Below are positions 35,500 to 44,245 of a DNA stretch of 64,000 bases, piece after piece. This DNA is from a virus. The stretch lies in IMG/VR virus record IMGVR_UViG_3300029945_000001, positions 144,375 to 208,374 of that record, one strand, 5' to 3'. A model generated the notes under the pieces. It worked only from the letters and a program-made list of their open reading frames with translations. It was not told the origin of the DNA and did not search any database. Numbering within the stretch: the stretch's first letter is position 1; each line of letters begins with the position of its first letter. Made by a program: the position numbers and the translations under genes.

Positions 35500-35952
35500 A
35501 TGATGGACGATTTTATAGAATATTTAATTAATTGTATGCGACTAAATACAGTAGACAAAGCTGGTTATATTGATGATATTAATGAGATACTTACAACTAT
35601 TAATAAAAAATCACCGATCTATCAAACTTGTTTATTGTCTAAGAAAGATAAAGGTAAGAACATTTCAATGTATATCCTTGTTATAAATTATTGCATAGAT
35701 CCAAATATAGCATCTGTTTACATTATGAATAATAACTCTAACAGTTATAATTATGCCGAGTTGTACACAACAGTTCTTAATAATATCAATGATTATAAGA
35801 ATGCTAATATAGATACAAGTATACATTATTTTGTTGTTGTTGATAAGTTTAAGAATATTGAAGAATTTGTCGATACTATTCATATTCAAAATATGAATAA
35901 TCTCTTAGTACATAATGCATTATATCACAGAAAACACTTTATGGTACATTAA
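35500..35952 (+). CDS. Small protein of the baseplate block, unknown
   Basis: A 150-residue alpha/beta protein: an N-terminal helix, two hydrophobic strands (SMYILVINYCI, ASVYIMNNN), a helix, and a strand YFVVVDKFK followed by a helix. The alternating pattern is a plausible small Rossmann-like or ferredoxin-like fold. GAAAGGGGGG precedes two consecutive ATG codons (35500 and 35503). Its stop overlaps the start of the next gene (TAATG), and the next protein has a similar layout, so the two may be paralogues or partners. Confidence 0.6.
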   Translation: MMDDFIEYLINCMRLNTVDKAGYIDDINEILTTINKKSPIYQTCLLSKKDKGKNISMYILVINYCIDPNIASVYIMNNNSNSYNYAELYTTVLNNINDYKNANIDTSIHYFVVVDKFKNIEEFVDTIHIQNMNNLLVHNALYHRKHFMVH

Positions 35953-36383
35953 TGGCTATCTTTGATACATTTGATATTCTTGGTGATGTTCTTTCTAAAG
36001 ATAAATTTAATTATTATACATTTAATTTTGGTAGAATTATTGATAAAAAATATAGTATTGAAAACTTAAAAGTTATCAGACCTATAGCATCGGACAAATA
36101 TGATATCATAGTTTTAACATTAGAAACTGTAGAAAAATTTATATTAGTCGTAACAGTAAATAGATCTATTAGTGATTTTAAATATGATGTATCAGAAGTA
36201 ACGAAATCTATTTATAGTTTTGTTAATGATTACAACACTGATAATGATTACGTATTTGTTTATAATGCTGAAACAAATAACTTTAATAAATCAATAGGCG
36301 ACCTTTATTTTTCATTAGAACAATATGACAATTGGTTAAAACAAATGATAGATACTGTGAAGAGATTTACTATCTCTATTTAG
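35952..36383 (+). CDS. Small protein of the baseplate block, unknown
   Basis: A 143-residue protein whose start overlaps the upstream stop by one base. The order of elements (YDIIVLTLETVEKFILVVTV, a helix, DYVFVYNAETN, a helix) mirrors the upstream 150-residue protein. It is the last gene of the plus-strand baseplate block; the 34-base palindrome begins two bases after its stop. No family is recognised. Confidence 0.6.
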   Translation: MAIFDTFDILGDVLSKDKFNYYTFNFGRIIDKKYSIENLKVIRPIASDKYDIIVLTLETVEKFILVVTVNRSISDFKYDVSEVTKSIYSFVNDYNTDNDYVFVYNAETNNFNKSIGDLYFSLEQYDNWLKQMIDTVKRFTISI

Positions 36384-36384
36384 C

Positions 36385-36418
36385 GTATGAAGGGATGGCC
36401 TAGGCCATCCCTTCATAC
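36385..36418. terminator. Perfect 34-base palindrome between convergent genes
   Basis: 17-base exact arms (GTATGAAGGGATGGCCT and complement). Its right arm contains the TGA stop codon of the minus-strand gene at 36413, so the palindrome is embedded in both gene ends. Confidence 0.8.
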
Positions 36419-37582
36419 ATCTTGATCTTTCATCAATGTAAATATATTGAATGTTAATTCATGTTCTATCAATTTTCGTGTATTCTCTATTTTACAATTT
36501 GACCAGAACTTATTACCTATGAGAATAGGGATATCTCTATTCATAGCCTTCATTAAATTCTGGCTATGTACAGTATCCCGTTGTAGAAAATATGTATACA
36601 TAATGATCTCTAAGTATCTATAGTCTCTTAAGAATTCCATCCAATTATATTGTCTTAAGTTTTTAATATAACAATATTTTAAAATATGTTTTATATAAGA
36701 TACAAAATCTCTATCTCCTAGTCTTAAACTATTAAGAAACATATCGCTTCTTAATGATTTCTCTTTTACTAATTTTATATTTGTAACCATTTCTTCTATA
36801 AATAAATTATATTCACTTCCTCTAAATCCAAAGAATTGATCTTTTGCAACTTCTTTTGTATAATCATAATTATCATTGAAATAAGCATCTCTTAGTAATG
36901 ACTGGTACTGATTTATCAACCAGTTATTCATGAGATCATCTAACATAAAACATAATACATATCTGTGAATATAATTAGAAACATTGTCATCTGTTTTCTG
37001 TAGATTAAAGGTCTTTAAATAATTAACAAACTGTAGACCTAAAGCAACAACATCAATACCAATAACAATATGAGAAGGACATTGTTCTTTGAATATTATC
37101 TTATCTAGATAAGTATTAAAAGTTAACTCATTACTCTTTATATCCATTATACGAACGGGACGAATATGTTTCCACATATCCCATCCTTGTTCAAATGGTA
37201 ATGTTTGTAAAGGATCTGTACTTTCGATTGGAATAATGTATTCATTACATCTACCTTTGTCAGAACTCACAAAACTATTTATTCTAATAGTATTTGTTTC
37301 ATTCATATCAAATATACTTTCTAATTGATCTTTGTCATTTAACATAACATCAAAGTATCTAGAAACATCAGTTTTTCTTTTAAGTACCATATTCTCTACA
37401 TCCATATCTAACAAGATTTTCTTTATAAGTTTAATAGCACCACTTTCAAAACTATTAGAATATAAAAACCTTTTATAAATAAGATTCTTTCTTACATTTA
37501 AACTATTTATATACATATTTGTTTTTGGAAATACTTTTCCATTTAAATGTGGTAAATATGTTTGCATAGATCGAAATAACAT
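36413..37582 (-). CDS. Unknown protein, 389 residues
   Basis: A mostly helical protein rich in Leu, Tyr, Asp and Lys with many aromatic residues. Internal landmarks include LPFEQGWDMWKHIRPVRIMD (about residue 127) and HIVIGIDVVALGLQFVNYL (about 170). A preceding GAGAGGA supports the ATG. It stands alone between convergent and divergent neighbours. I do not recognise it; the Trp/Tyr-rich helical composition could fit a virion protein or an enzyme. Confidence 0.6.
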   Translation of the reverse strand: MLFRSMQTYLPHLNGKVFPKTNMYINSLNVRKNLIYKRFLYSNSFESGAIKLIKKILLDMDVENMVLKRKTDVSRYFDVMLNDKDQLESIFDMNETNTIRINSFVSSDKGRCNEYIIPIESTDPLQTLPFEQGWDMWKHIRPVRIMDIKSNELTFNTYLDKIIFKEQCPSHIVIGIDVVALGLQFVNYLKTFNLQKTDDNVSNYIHRYVLCFMLDDLMNNWLINQYQSLLRDAYFNDNYDYTKEVAKDQFFGFRGSEYNLFIEEMVTNIKLVKEKSLRSDMFLNSLRLGDRDFVSYIKHILKYCYIKNLRQYNWMEFLRDYRYLEIIMYTYFLQRDTVHSQNLMKAMNRDIPILIGNKFWSNCKIENTRKLIEHELTFNIFTLMKDQDV

Positions 37583-37747
37583 AAACCATTTCCTCTCTAA
37601 AAGAGTTAATCATATAATAGATTTTTAAATGATACTTTTATTGTAAAAAAATAAATGTGAATATAATATTGTGTAGAGACTTCGCCGAGAAATCGGTGAT
37701 TTCTTAGAGGGATATATATGTCGCATTTTTCAAACGAAATGTGAACA

Positions 37748-37794
37748 TATATTATTTATTTGGTTATAACCATGTTCCTTGTCGACGAGGAACA
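37748..37794 (+). promoter_or_regulatory. Leader with near-consensus TATATTAT and a hairpin
   Basis: TATATTAT (one base off the TATATTAC element) lies 59 bases before the ATG of the GC-rich 528-residue gene. Between them a TGTTCCT/AGGAACA hairpin (37773-37794) sits just before the ribosome-binding site, and another (AGAAATC/GATTTCT) is at about 37688-37704. Structured leaders may stabilise this abundant mRNA (inference). Confidence 0.35.
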
Positions 37795-37814
37795 CAAGTA
37801 AAAGGGACTAAAAA

Positions 37815-39401
37815 ATGTCTAGTGTTTCCGGTTTTGGTACTCAGGAAAGCGATTCTCCCAAGGCTCCGCAGGGCGAAAAGCAGGCTCCTGGTTTCAGCAA
37901 TTCTCAGCAGGAAAAGAAGCGTTCTCTCCTGCACAGTTCATTGTCCGAATTTGACAGCTTCTCGACGCAGTCCCCGCAGCTATCGAAGTTCGTCGAGCGT
38001 ATGGAAAAGGAAATCCCCGGCGCCAAGGTCGTTCGCATCCCTGAGCCGTCCAACACTCTGGCGGTGATGGTCGACAACATGTTCTATGTTCTGCTGTTCC
38101 CCGACATGGGCGTTCAGTTCGGAACTCTTGAATTCAAGCGCAAGGCGTTCATCGCTTATTTCCCGAGCGTTCGCAAGCGCCTCGAAGCTGATTTCGCGAA
38201 TTGCACCATCATTCAGAATGCCATCGTCATTCCCGAAGACTACCAGAACGAAACTCGCGTCGGCGCCATCATCGCCCATCTGCGGTCTACGTTCTCGGCG
38301 AACAAGCCTGGCAATCTGGATGTCTACGGGTCGATCAGCTTCTTCAAGGGTTCGACCTTGACGATCTCGACGTCGTTGGCTGAAGTCCACAACTACTACG
38401 ATCGCCATTGGCCGTTCGTGACCAAGCCGCGTTTCGACTACGGCATCGTTGTCAGCTCTCCTGTTCGTGACGAACTGTCGGTCTCCAACAACGAACCGAC
38501 GGAACCGAAACAGCTGTTCGTCGTCGGCGGCTACACCAGCTTCGTTCGGACCAATCCTCCGAACAACTCATTGGCTCGCGAAAAGCTTCCGCATGTTCTG
38601 GCTCCGATCGTGCACATTTCTTCTGTGTTCTCGATCATGCCGATCAATGCCTTCGCTCCTCTCGCCATCGGCCTGGGTGGGTCGAAGTTCCTCTATGATG
38701 GTCTGTGGCTGTCGCCTTATACTTCATTCGAAAGCGGAAAGCCGAACCTCGGCCGCCTGATGCCGGATGTTCTGGACAACAGCCGCAATGAACTGATGTC
38801 GTGCGACAACATGGACGACGTTAAGCAGTTCGTCCAGATCGCCTGCTTGACTCCTGTTCTGGCTATCGATAACATCCCTGGCGTTCCGACGCTGTCCATG
38901 CTCAAGCTGTTCATGGACGATGGCAACAACAAGCGGGTCATCGATGCCTTCAGTGACTTTATGGGCAAGCCGTATGATGGCAATAGCGACATCTTTTCGG
39001 TCGCTTCGACGGTCATCACCGGCATCGTCAACTACCCTGACAGCCCGACCGATAGTCGCGTCGTCGACTATATGTCACTGGTCAGCGGTAAGGGATATCC
39101 TGCTGAGGAAATCTCGAACCTGCTGGACGTCTATGAGAACCAGCATTACCAGGCTTCGATTGTCGCCAAGCATTCGAAGTTCATTCCGCTGTCGTACAAC
39201 ATTGTCAGCATCCTGAAGCCGTCTTTTGTGCAGGCCCTGGTCAATGCTATCAACAACGGCGTGACCATCAAGCAGTCCAACAGCAATACCAGCAGCAGTA
39301 ACACCAACTGGCTGATCGATATGGCCAAGGGCTATAGCGAGGCTCGTCTGAGCATGGGTGCCAATACTGTCGAAGGTGGTCTCGGCGGCATGTACCTGTA
39401 A
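37815..39401 (+). CDS. GC-rich abundant protein; candidate phage-nucleus shell protein
   Basis: A 528-residue protein with GC-rich codons, a structured leader and its own terminator, so it is almost certainly made in quantity. The first 60 residues are disordered and polar (Ser, Gln, Lys). The core is mixed alpha/beta with strongly hydrophobic stretches (SSVFSIMPINAFAPLAIGLG near residue 275). The last 40 residues are Ser/Asn-rich, then end GGLGGMYL. It is immediately upstream of the RNAP beta' N-terminal gene. From memory, in phiKZ the nucleus-shell gene (gp54) also neighbours an RNAP-fragment gene (gp55). Size, tails and expression would fit chimallin, but I see no sequence motif that proves it. 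An abundant virion protein is the alternative. Confidence 0.75.
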   Translation: MSSVSGFGTQESDSPKAPQGEKQAPGFSNSQQEKKRSLLHSSLSEFDSFSTQSPQLSKFVERMEKEIPGAKVVRIPEPSNTLAVMVDNMFYVLLFPDMGVQFGTLEFKRKAFIAYFPSVRKRLEADFANCTIIQNAIVIPEDYQNETRVGAIIAHLRSTFSANKPGNLDVYGSISFFKGSTLTISTSLAEVHNYYDRHWPFVTKPRFDYGIVVSSPVRDELSVSNNEPTEPKQLFVVGGYTSFVRTNPPNNSLAREKLPHVLAPIVHISSVFSIMPINAFAPLAIGLGGSKFLYDGLWLSPYTSFESGKPNLGRLMPDVLDNSRNELMSCDNMDDVKQFVQIACLTPVLAIDNIPGVPTLSMLKLFMDDGNNKRVIDAFSDFMGKPYDGNSDIFSVASTVITGIVNYPDSPTDSRVVDYMSLVSGKGYPAEEISNLLDVYENQHYQASIVAKHSKFIPLSYNIVSILKPSFVQALVNAINNGVTIKQSNSNTSSSNTNWLIDMAKGYSEARLSMGANTVEGGLGGMYL

Positions 39402-39418
39402 GTTCGTTTCTGGAATGT

Positions 39419-39446
39419 ATGGTAGGGGTCGAAAGATCCCTACCAT
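39419..39446 (+). terminator. Hairpin with 12-base arms and GAAA loop
   Basis: ATGGTAGGGGTC pairs with GATCCCTACCAT (one G-T wobble) around GAAA, followed by T-rich sequence. It terminates the GC-rich 528-residue gene. Confidence 0.8.
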
Positions 39447-39514
39447 CATTTCTTTTATTTTTCTTAATTGAGGTTAATTATAAATTATGATATTATCTTT
39501 AGATAATATACATA

Positions 39515-39522
39515 TATATTAC
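39515..39522 (+). promoter_or_regulatory. TATATTAC early-type promoter element
   Basis: TATATTAC in a CATATATATTAC context, 28 bases before the chosen ATG of the RNAP beta' gene. Its position overlaps a spurious TTG start in the same frame, which supports the downstream ATG as the true start. Confidence 0.55.
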
Positions 39523-39550
39523 ATTTTTGCATACATACAGAGGGGATCAA

Positions 39551-41394
39551 ATGCATATTAACAAACTCAATCCTGATGCTATTTTAAATTTAGAATCTAC
39601 ATCTACGTCTACTAAAGAGATCGTTAGACATGTTGGTTTTTGTAACTTAGAAGAATTATATGCTGGATCAAAAGAAGCTATTTGTTTAAATGAAATTCCT
39701 TTAGGAAATAAAGATTATGCACAACAGCGTAATCGTATGTTATTCTCAAGAAGTGGTGATTTGAGTTTTATTGCATCTTGTGAATGTGGGCATTATTTTG
39801 GTAATTATTATAAAGGACAAATTTGTAATATTTGTCACAGTGAAGTTATTGACGATTTCGCTGCTTATAACAAAATTCAACATAAAACTTGGTTATCTAT
39901 TCCACATGGTATCAAAGTACTTCATCCTATGTTTTATAAGCTTCTTACAAATTCTTGGTTAAAGAGTGGGTACCTAGAAGCAATTTTAAACCCTAATGCA
40001 CAATTACCTCCTGAATTAGAAATGCATATTGATGGACAAGGTTATGTTTATTTCTATGAAAATTTTGATAAGATCATAGATTACTTTGCACGTATCAATA
40101 GTGTTACAAGTAAGAAACCAATTACGAAAGATATTTTAGAAGTTATTGCAAAGAATAGAGATTTGGTCTTTACAAATAAGCTTCCTATTTTGTCTAGTGT
40201 TGTTCATTCTGTTACAAACGATGGAACACATGGTGGTCGTCAATTTGTTGATTCTGGATCTAAACTTATCCTTAATGCTGCTACTGATTTACAATGTATT
40301 TCAGATAGAGAAACAGTTCGAGTAAAAACATTATTGAAAACTATTTATGATGTTTATTCATCTTATATCAGTTATATCGATGAAATCATTAGTGATCGTA
40401 TTGGTGCAAAAAGATCTATTTTCAGAGGTCAGATTTTAGGGACTAGAACACACTTTTCTTTTAGAGGTGTTATTTGTCCACATGAAGATAAATATGATCA
40501 TTTGTACTTGCCATGGTCTATGGGTGTTAATACTTATAAAGATCACATTATTGGTAGATTAATTGATGATTACAAAATGGCTCCTGGAGATGCTGTTCTT
40601 AGACAACGTATCGCCTTGGTTGAATTTGATAAAGATATCAATGATATATTTATTAAACTTATTAACGATAGTCCATTTGAAGGATTACCAACGACATTTT
40701 GTAGACACCCTTGTTTAAAACGTGGCGGTGTTCAATTCTTGTATATTACTAAATTTAAAACAAACATACATGATAATACTATTAATATTGGTGTTCCTGT
40801 TAGTCATGTTACGAAGGACCCGAATGCAAAGTTAATTGGCCTACTTGAAAGTAATTTCAAGATAGAATTCTCCTTAATTGCGGGAAAACCTCGTTAAGCA
40901 TCATATACCAAACATCCCTCAGAAATGAGATATACAGGATGTGGCCAATCTAATCAATTGGGTATGGTAAAAACTATGATGATAGAGAAAGTCCGCAGCG
41001 AAGCTTCTACGGAACATCGGATGATGTGCTATGAAGAACGTTCAACGATCATGGGTTTATCACCCAGTAGACTCCCAAGTGGGAAAGAAATAGGAGATAC
41101 CCTACTCCAATTGGACAGGGTAAAGATATGATCTGGTCCACATAAAGATATGTGGCGGGTAGAACATACCGGGATATGAGAGAGATAACTTCAACGACAT
41201 ATCTGGACACAACGGACTTTGACGGAGATGAGATGACTGGTAATCCTATCTTTGAAAATGAAGCTGCTCGTAAGTTCAGTGTTCTGCATCCAGCAAATCG
41301 TATTCATAATACAAAATCATTTGGTATTGCATCTGGCGTATCTTTGACATATCCTGTTCTGTCTACATTAAGTGCATTCTTGTCTTCTGATTAG
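39551..41394 (+). CDS. RNA polymerase beta' subunit, N-terminal fragment (intron-split)
   Basis: This is the N-terminal part of the large catalytic subunit of the phage multisubunit RNA polymerase. The first exon has a zinc-binding region (CECGHYF near residue 77 and CNIC near 94), then RGQILGTRTHFSFRGVI, equivalent to the bacterial RxPLxGKxGRFR(Q)NLLGKRVDYSGR region, and a KRGGVQFLY region. It continues to about VSHVTKDPN. After a group I intron, the second exon supplies the metal-binding DFDGDEM motif and ends ASGVSLTYPVLSTLSAFLSSD. The mature protein would be about 480 residues. Without splicing, exon 1 reads on to a stop at 40897 and lacks the catalytic Asp triad. I chose the ATG at 39551, with GAGGGGATC upstream. 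Confidence 0.9.
40826..41214 (+). ncRNA. Self-splicing group I intron in the RNAP beta' gene
   Basis: The interval between the two exons contains the conserved group I core in order. The P element AATTGCGGGAAA is at 40876-40887, the Q element GTCCGCAGCGAAGC from 40991, the R element GTTCAACGATCA from 41040 and the S element AAGATATGATCTGGTCC from 41123. R and S form a perfect six-base P7 (GATCAT/ATGATC). Other hairpins fit P2 (TTGAAAGTAATTTCAA, 40845-40860), P9 (CCACAT...ATGTGG) and a GATATG/CATATC stem near the end. AAAGTT (40828-40833) can pair with the first exon-2 bases GACTTT, as P10 would. About 380-390 bases, with no homing endonuclease. The 5' site after T40825 and the 3' site after G41214 (or G41205) are my best estimates. 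Confidence 0.85.
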
Positions 41395-41406
41395 GAGTAT
41401 AACCAT

Positions 41407-42018
41407 ATGTCATTTACTATGACACAGTTAGGTGCATTTCCTCTTGCTGGTAATCTTTTAGGTGGTGGCGGAAACGATGCCATTGTTAACAAGATCAATA
41501 ACTCATTTCAAAGTAATAACTTCTTTGGAAATATTCAAGACGATTTTACAAGTATTCGTAAATCCTTTGTTGATACAGTCATTCGTGATATTCGTATGTC
41601 TGAAGTTAAGTTCAATGAGGCCATGACTACTATCGATGTACAAGAAAATAATATCAAACCGTTAGAAACATTAGATGATCTTAGAGATACACCTTCTATT
41701 ATGTTCCATCCTATTATTACATATGCGCCAGTATTGAATCTATTAAAACAAGGAAGAATTAGTGGATTTGGATTTGATCCAGAACATATTGATGAAGAAG
41801 ATGTTTATGGAAGATTAATTAATAATGGTAGAGTTGATGATGTTATGGAAGCCATGGATGAAAATGGAATTGTTACATTTAAAAATGTTTGGTATAGTGA
41901 CGATCCTGTATTAACAAGAAGTGAATTAGATGCCATTGAACGAACTCGTGATTTTGTTGATACTGTTATTAGAGTAATGAAGTTAGATCCTACAAATCCA
42001 GATTGTGATTTAGGATAA
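41407..42018 (+). CDS. Unknown protein downstream of RNAP beta'
   Basis: A 203-residue acidic protein with a Gly-rich N-terminus (LAGNLLGGGGND), a helical middle and a C-terminal part with FGFDPEHIDEEDVYGRLINNGRVDDVMEAMDENG. It follows the beta' stop by 12 bases with a TAGGAGTATAACC site, so it is cotranscribed with the polymerase gene. No family is recognised. A polymerase-associated factor is possible by position only. Confidence 0.65.
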   Translation: MSFTMTQLGAFPLAGNLLGGGGNDAIVNKINNSFQSNNFFGNIQDDFTSIRKSFVDTVIRDIRMSEVKFNEAMTTIDVQENNIKPLETLDDLRDTPSIMFHPIITYAPVLNLLKQGRISGFGFDPEHIDEEDVYGRLINNGRVDDVMEAMDENGIVTFKNVWYSDDPVLTRSELDAIERTRDFVDTVIRVMKLDPTNPDCDLG

Positions 42019-42022
42019 AATT

Positions 42023-42060
42023 TTATGATGGGGATGGGTGAAAATCCATCCTCATTATAA
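42023..42060 (+). terminator. Hairpin with 15-base arms (two G-T wobbles)
   Basis: TTATGATGGGGATGG pairs with CCATCCTCATTATAA around an eight-base loop. It follows the 203-residue gene and ends the beta' transcription unit or attenuates it. Confidence 0.6.
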
Positions 42061-42078
42061 ACTACAAGGATGTAGAAA

Positions 42079-42471
42079 ATGGCAACAATTGTCATTCCAA
42101 CATTAGGACCAACTGGTTTATTAAAAACCGGTACCGATAAAGTAACATATATGTTGAATTATTTTTTTAGTATGAAGGCGGGTATTTCTGACTTATTTCC
42201 AGATCTATTAATTAGTAATCATGACTTATTAACTCGATATGAAAATACTCCTGATCAGTATGTAGCAAATACTAAAAAACAACTAATGAATGTTATGGCA
42301 AGATTATTTGGAGAAAATAACTATACAGTTGAAGTTACTTATAATGCATCAAGTAAAGTTGGATTTTATGATATTACTATTGAAATAATGTGGATCGAAG
42401 ATGGACAATGGAATAGTTTAACTTCTAATGTTAATATAACCAATAATCAAATAACCATGTCATTCACATAA
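42079..42471 (+). CDS. Small protein, unknown (possibly virion)
   Basis: A 130-residue protein. The N-terminal half is helical (YMLNYFFSMKAGISDLFPDLL) and the C-terminal half is made of beta strands (YTVEVTYNASSKVGFYDITIEIMW, then NVNITNNQITMSF). The layout resembles small tail or baseplate proteins but no family is recognised. CAAGGATGTAG precedes the ATG. The next gene starts 12 bases downstream. Confidence 0.6.
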   Translation: MATIVIPTLGPTGLLKTGTDKVTYMLNYFFSMKAGISDLFPDLLISNHDLLTRYENTPDQYVANTKKQLMNVMARLFGENNYTVEVTYNASSKVGFYDITIEIMWIEDGQWNSLTSNVNITNNQITMSFT

Positions 42472-42483
42472 GGGAGAACTAAA

Positions 42484-43095
42484 ATGTCATTTGATTTTAC
42501 AAGAGATTTATTAGCGAAACTCGGTGGACATAGTGCTGTAGATGAAATTAATAGTTTTTGTAAGACTGCTTTAAAAACCCTTGATGATATTTCAAAAAAG
42601 AATAATACTTTTACATTAATGCAGTTTAAAAAGTTTATGCCTATTTTTTATTCTAACAATAGTAATAGAGAAGATGAAAAATATAAAAAATTAGTGGAAG
42701 AATTTATGGATCGTAAAATAGATTTCTTTGAAATGATTTATGTTGTTGATAACAATGATCCCAATCTTGTTCTTTTCAGATTACCAAGATTATTTAGACG
42801 CCCTAAAGATACTGCCGAAAGAAGTAGAAATGATAGAATTGGTTTAAATGCATATGTTAATAAAACATCAAGTCAGATTCCTAGAGACTCAAGTGCCGCT
42901 TGGGGTGTTTTATATAGAGTTTTAGATAAAAAATTTAATGTAGATGGTATAGAGATTGAAGAAGCACAGAAAGAATTTATGGACTGTATTAAGTCTATTA
43001 GAGATTTTATTCAGAATGGTCCTCCTAAAGAGATAGAAGAAACAAAAATCAATGAACAAGATAGCACAGAATGGGAAGTCCCAGACGACAACTGA
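42484..43095 (+). CDS. Unknown protein upstream of the Mre11-like gene
   Basis: A 203-residue helical, charged protein. Notable features are LFRLPRLFRRPKDTAERSRN near residue 100, a basic segment that could bind nucleic acid, and an acidic tail that finishes EWEVPDD. Its last 44 bases overlap the start of the Mre11/SbcD-like nuclease gene in another frame, indicating tight translational coupling. No family is recognised. Confidence 0.6.
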   Translation: MSFDFTRDLLAKLGGHSAVDEINSFCKTALKTLDDISKKNNTFTLMQFKKFMPIFYSNNSNREDEKYKKLVEEFMDRKIDFFEMIYVVDNNDPNLVLFRLPRLFRRPKDTAERSRNDRIGLNAYVNKTSSQIPRDSSAAWGVLYRVLDKKFNVDGIEIEEAQKEFMDCIKSIRDFIQNGPPKEIEETKINEQDSTEWEVPDDN

Positions 43096-44233
43096 TTTTG
43101 GTATTATTAATTTAACTGATGTTCATTTAGGACATTATAAAACACCGAGTCAATATATCATTGATAATCTTTATATGTATTTATTTCCATTATTAAAACA
43201 AGAAACTACAAAACTTCTTTTGATCAATGGTGATTTTCTAGATACACTTTTGTATTTAAATCCTAGTGTAAATATCATTCTTGGTTTTATAGTTGATCTT
43301 CTTTATCGGTGTAATAAAGAAAGTATTGTTGTTCGTGTTGTGAGGGGTACATATTCTCACGATAGAAATCAAATGTCATTATTTAAATTACTGTATGATA
43401 AACACAAGTTTACAAACGATTTAAAATACATAGATAAATTAACATATGAAAACATCAATAGTTTAAATAGATCTTTTATCTATATACCTGACGATTTACC
43501 ATATGAGGATAGTTATGCTATTATAGAAGAAGTAAAGAATTTGCTATCTATTAATAACGTATCTCATGTTGACTATGTGACAGTTCATGGCAACTTTGCA
43601 CATGCTCTTCCAGAAAATATATCATTACCAAAGTGTACTTTTTCTGCTGAGCAGTTTAAGGATTTTGTTAAGAAAGCAGTGTTATGTGGACACATCCATC
43701 TTGTGTCTGTTTATGAAAATGTATACTTTAGTGGATCTTTTGATAGACTTGCTCATAATGAAGAAGAACGCAAAGGATTCTTTTATATATTAGATATGGA
43801 AAATGGATTTACTCCAAAGTTTATAGAAAATAAAAATGCTATGCCTTATATAACATTTAATATGATGAACATAACTGATCTTGATGATATCATTTCTGAC
43901 TTTGATAAAAGAATGGATAAGTTTTATAAGGATAGGTCTGTATATGGTTTTGTTAGAGTTATTCATAATTCAAAAGAAGTAAAAACTATATTAACAAGAT
44001 ATGTAAAACAAAACTACACAAATATTATCTTTACTTATAAAAAAGATAAAACAGAAAAAGATAATCAATTTAAGTTACATCAAATGAAAGAGATTAATAA
44101 AGATAGACCAATTCCAACTCCAGATACATTACCAAAGTTAATTCACGAAAGATTAAAACTAAAATCAAATATCGAATTATCCGAAGAAATGATACAGTCT
44201 ATTCTTGATAGTCTCGACGAACCATTAATTTAG
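43052..44233 (+). CDS. SbcD/Mre11/T4 gp47-like nuclease
   Basis: A 393-residue metallophosphoesterase-fold nuclease, partner of the SbcC-like ATPase at 735-3293 in end resection and recombination. All five motifs are visible in order: DVHLGH (Asp 23, His 25), NGDFLD (about 59-64), RGTYSHD (about 98-104, equivalent to GNHD), VHGNFAH (near 178) and CGHIHL (near 209). A helical capping/DNA-binding domain follows, then a basic C-terminus. The start overlaps the upstream gene by 44 bases; the conserved domain begins only about 15 residues in, so a slightly later start cannot be ruled out. It is unusual that the two subunits lie 40 kb apart rather than side by side. Confidence 0.9.
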   Translation: MNKIAQNGKSQTTTDFGIINLTDVHLGHYKTPSQYIIDNLYMYLFPLLKQETTKLLLINGDFLDTLLYLNPSVNIILGFIVDLLYRCNKESIVVRVVRGTYSHDRNQMSLFKLLYDKHKFTNDLKYIDKLTYENINSLNRSFIYIPDDLPYEDSYAIIEEVKNLLSINNVSHVDYVTVHGNFAHALPENISLPKCTFSAEQFKDFVKKAVLCGHIHLVSVYENVYFSGSFDRLAHNEEERKGFFYILDMENGFTPKFIENKNAMPYITFNMMNITDLDDIISDFDKRMDKFYKDRSVYGFVRVIHNSKEVKTILTRYVKQNYTNIIFTYKKDKTEKDNQFKLHQMKEINKDRPIPTPDTLPKLIHERLKLKSNIELSEEMIQSILDSLDEPLI

Positions 44234-44245
44234 GGGAGGTATTTC

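Noticed and set aside
37582-37815. Possible tRNA or structured RNA gene in the 233-base intergenic region
   Set aside because: Two small hairpins are present but no cloverleaf, T-loop GTTCRA or CCA end; a structured 5' leader is sufficient.
40925-41131. 68-residue ORF between the two RNAP beta' exons
   Set aside because: It lies entirely inside the group I intron core; its codons follow the ribozyme elements, it has no ribosome-binding site and its protein resembles nothing.
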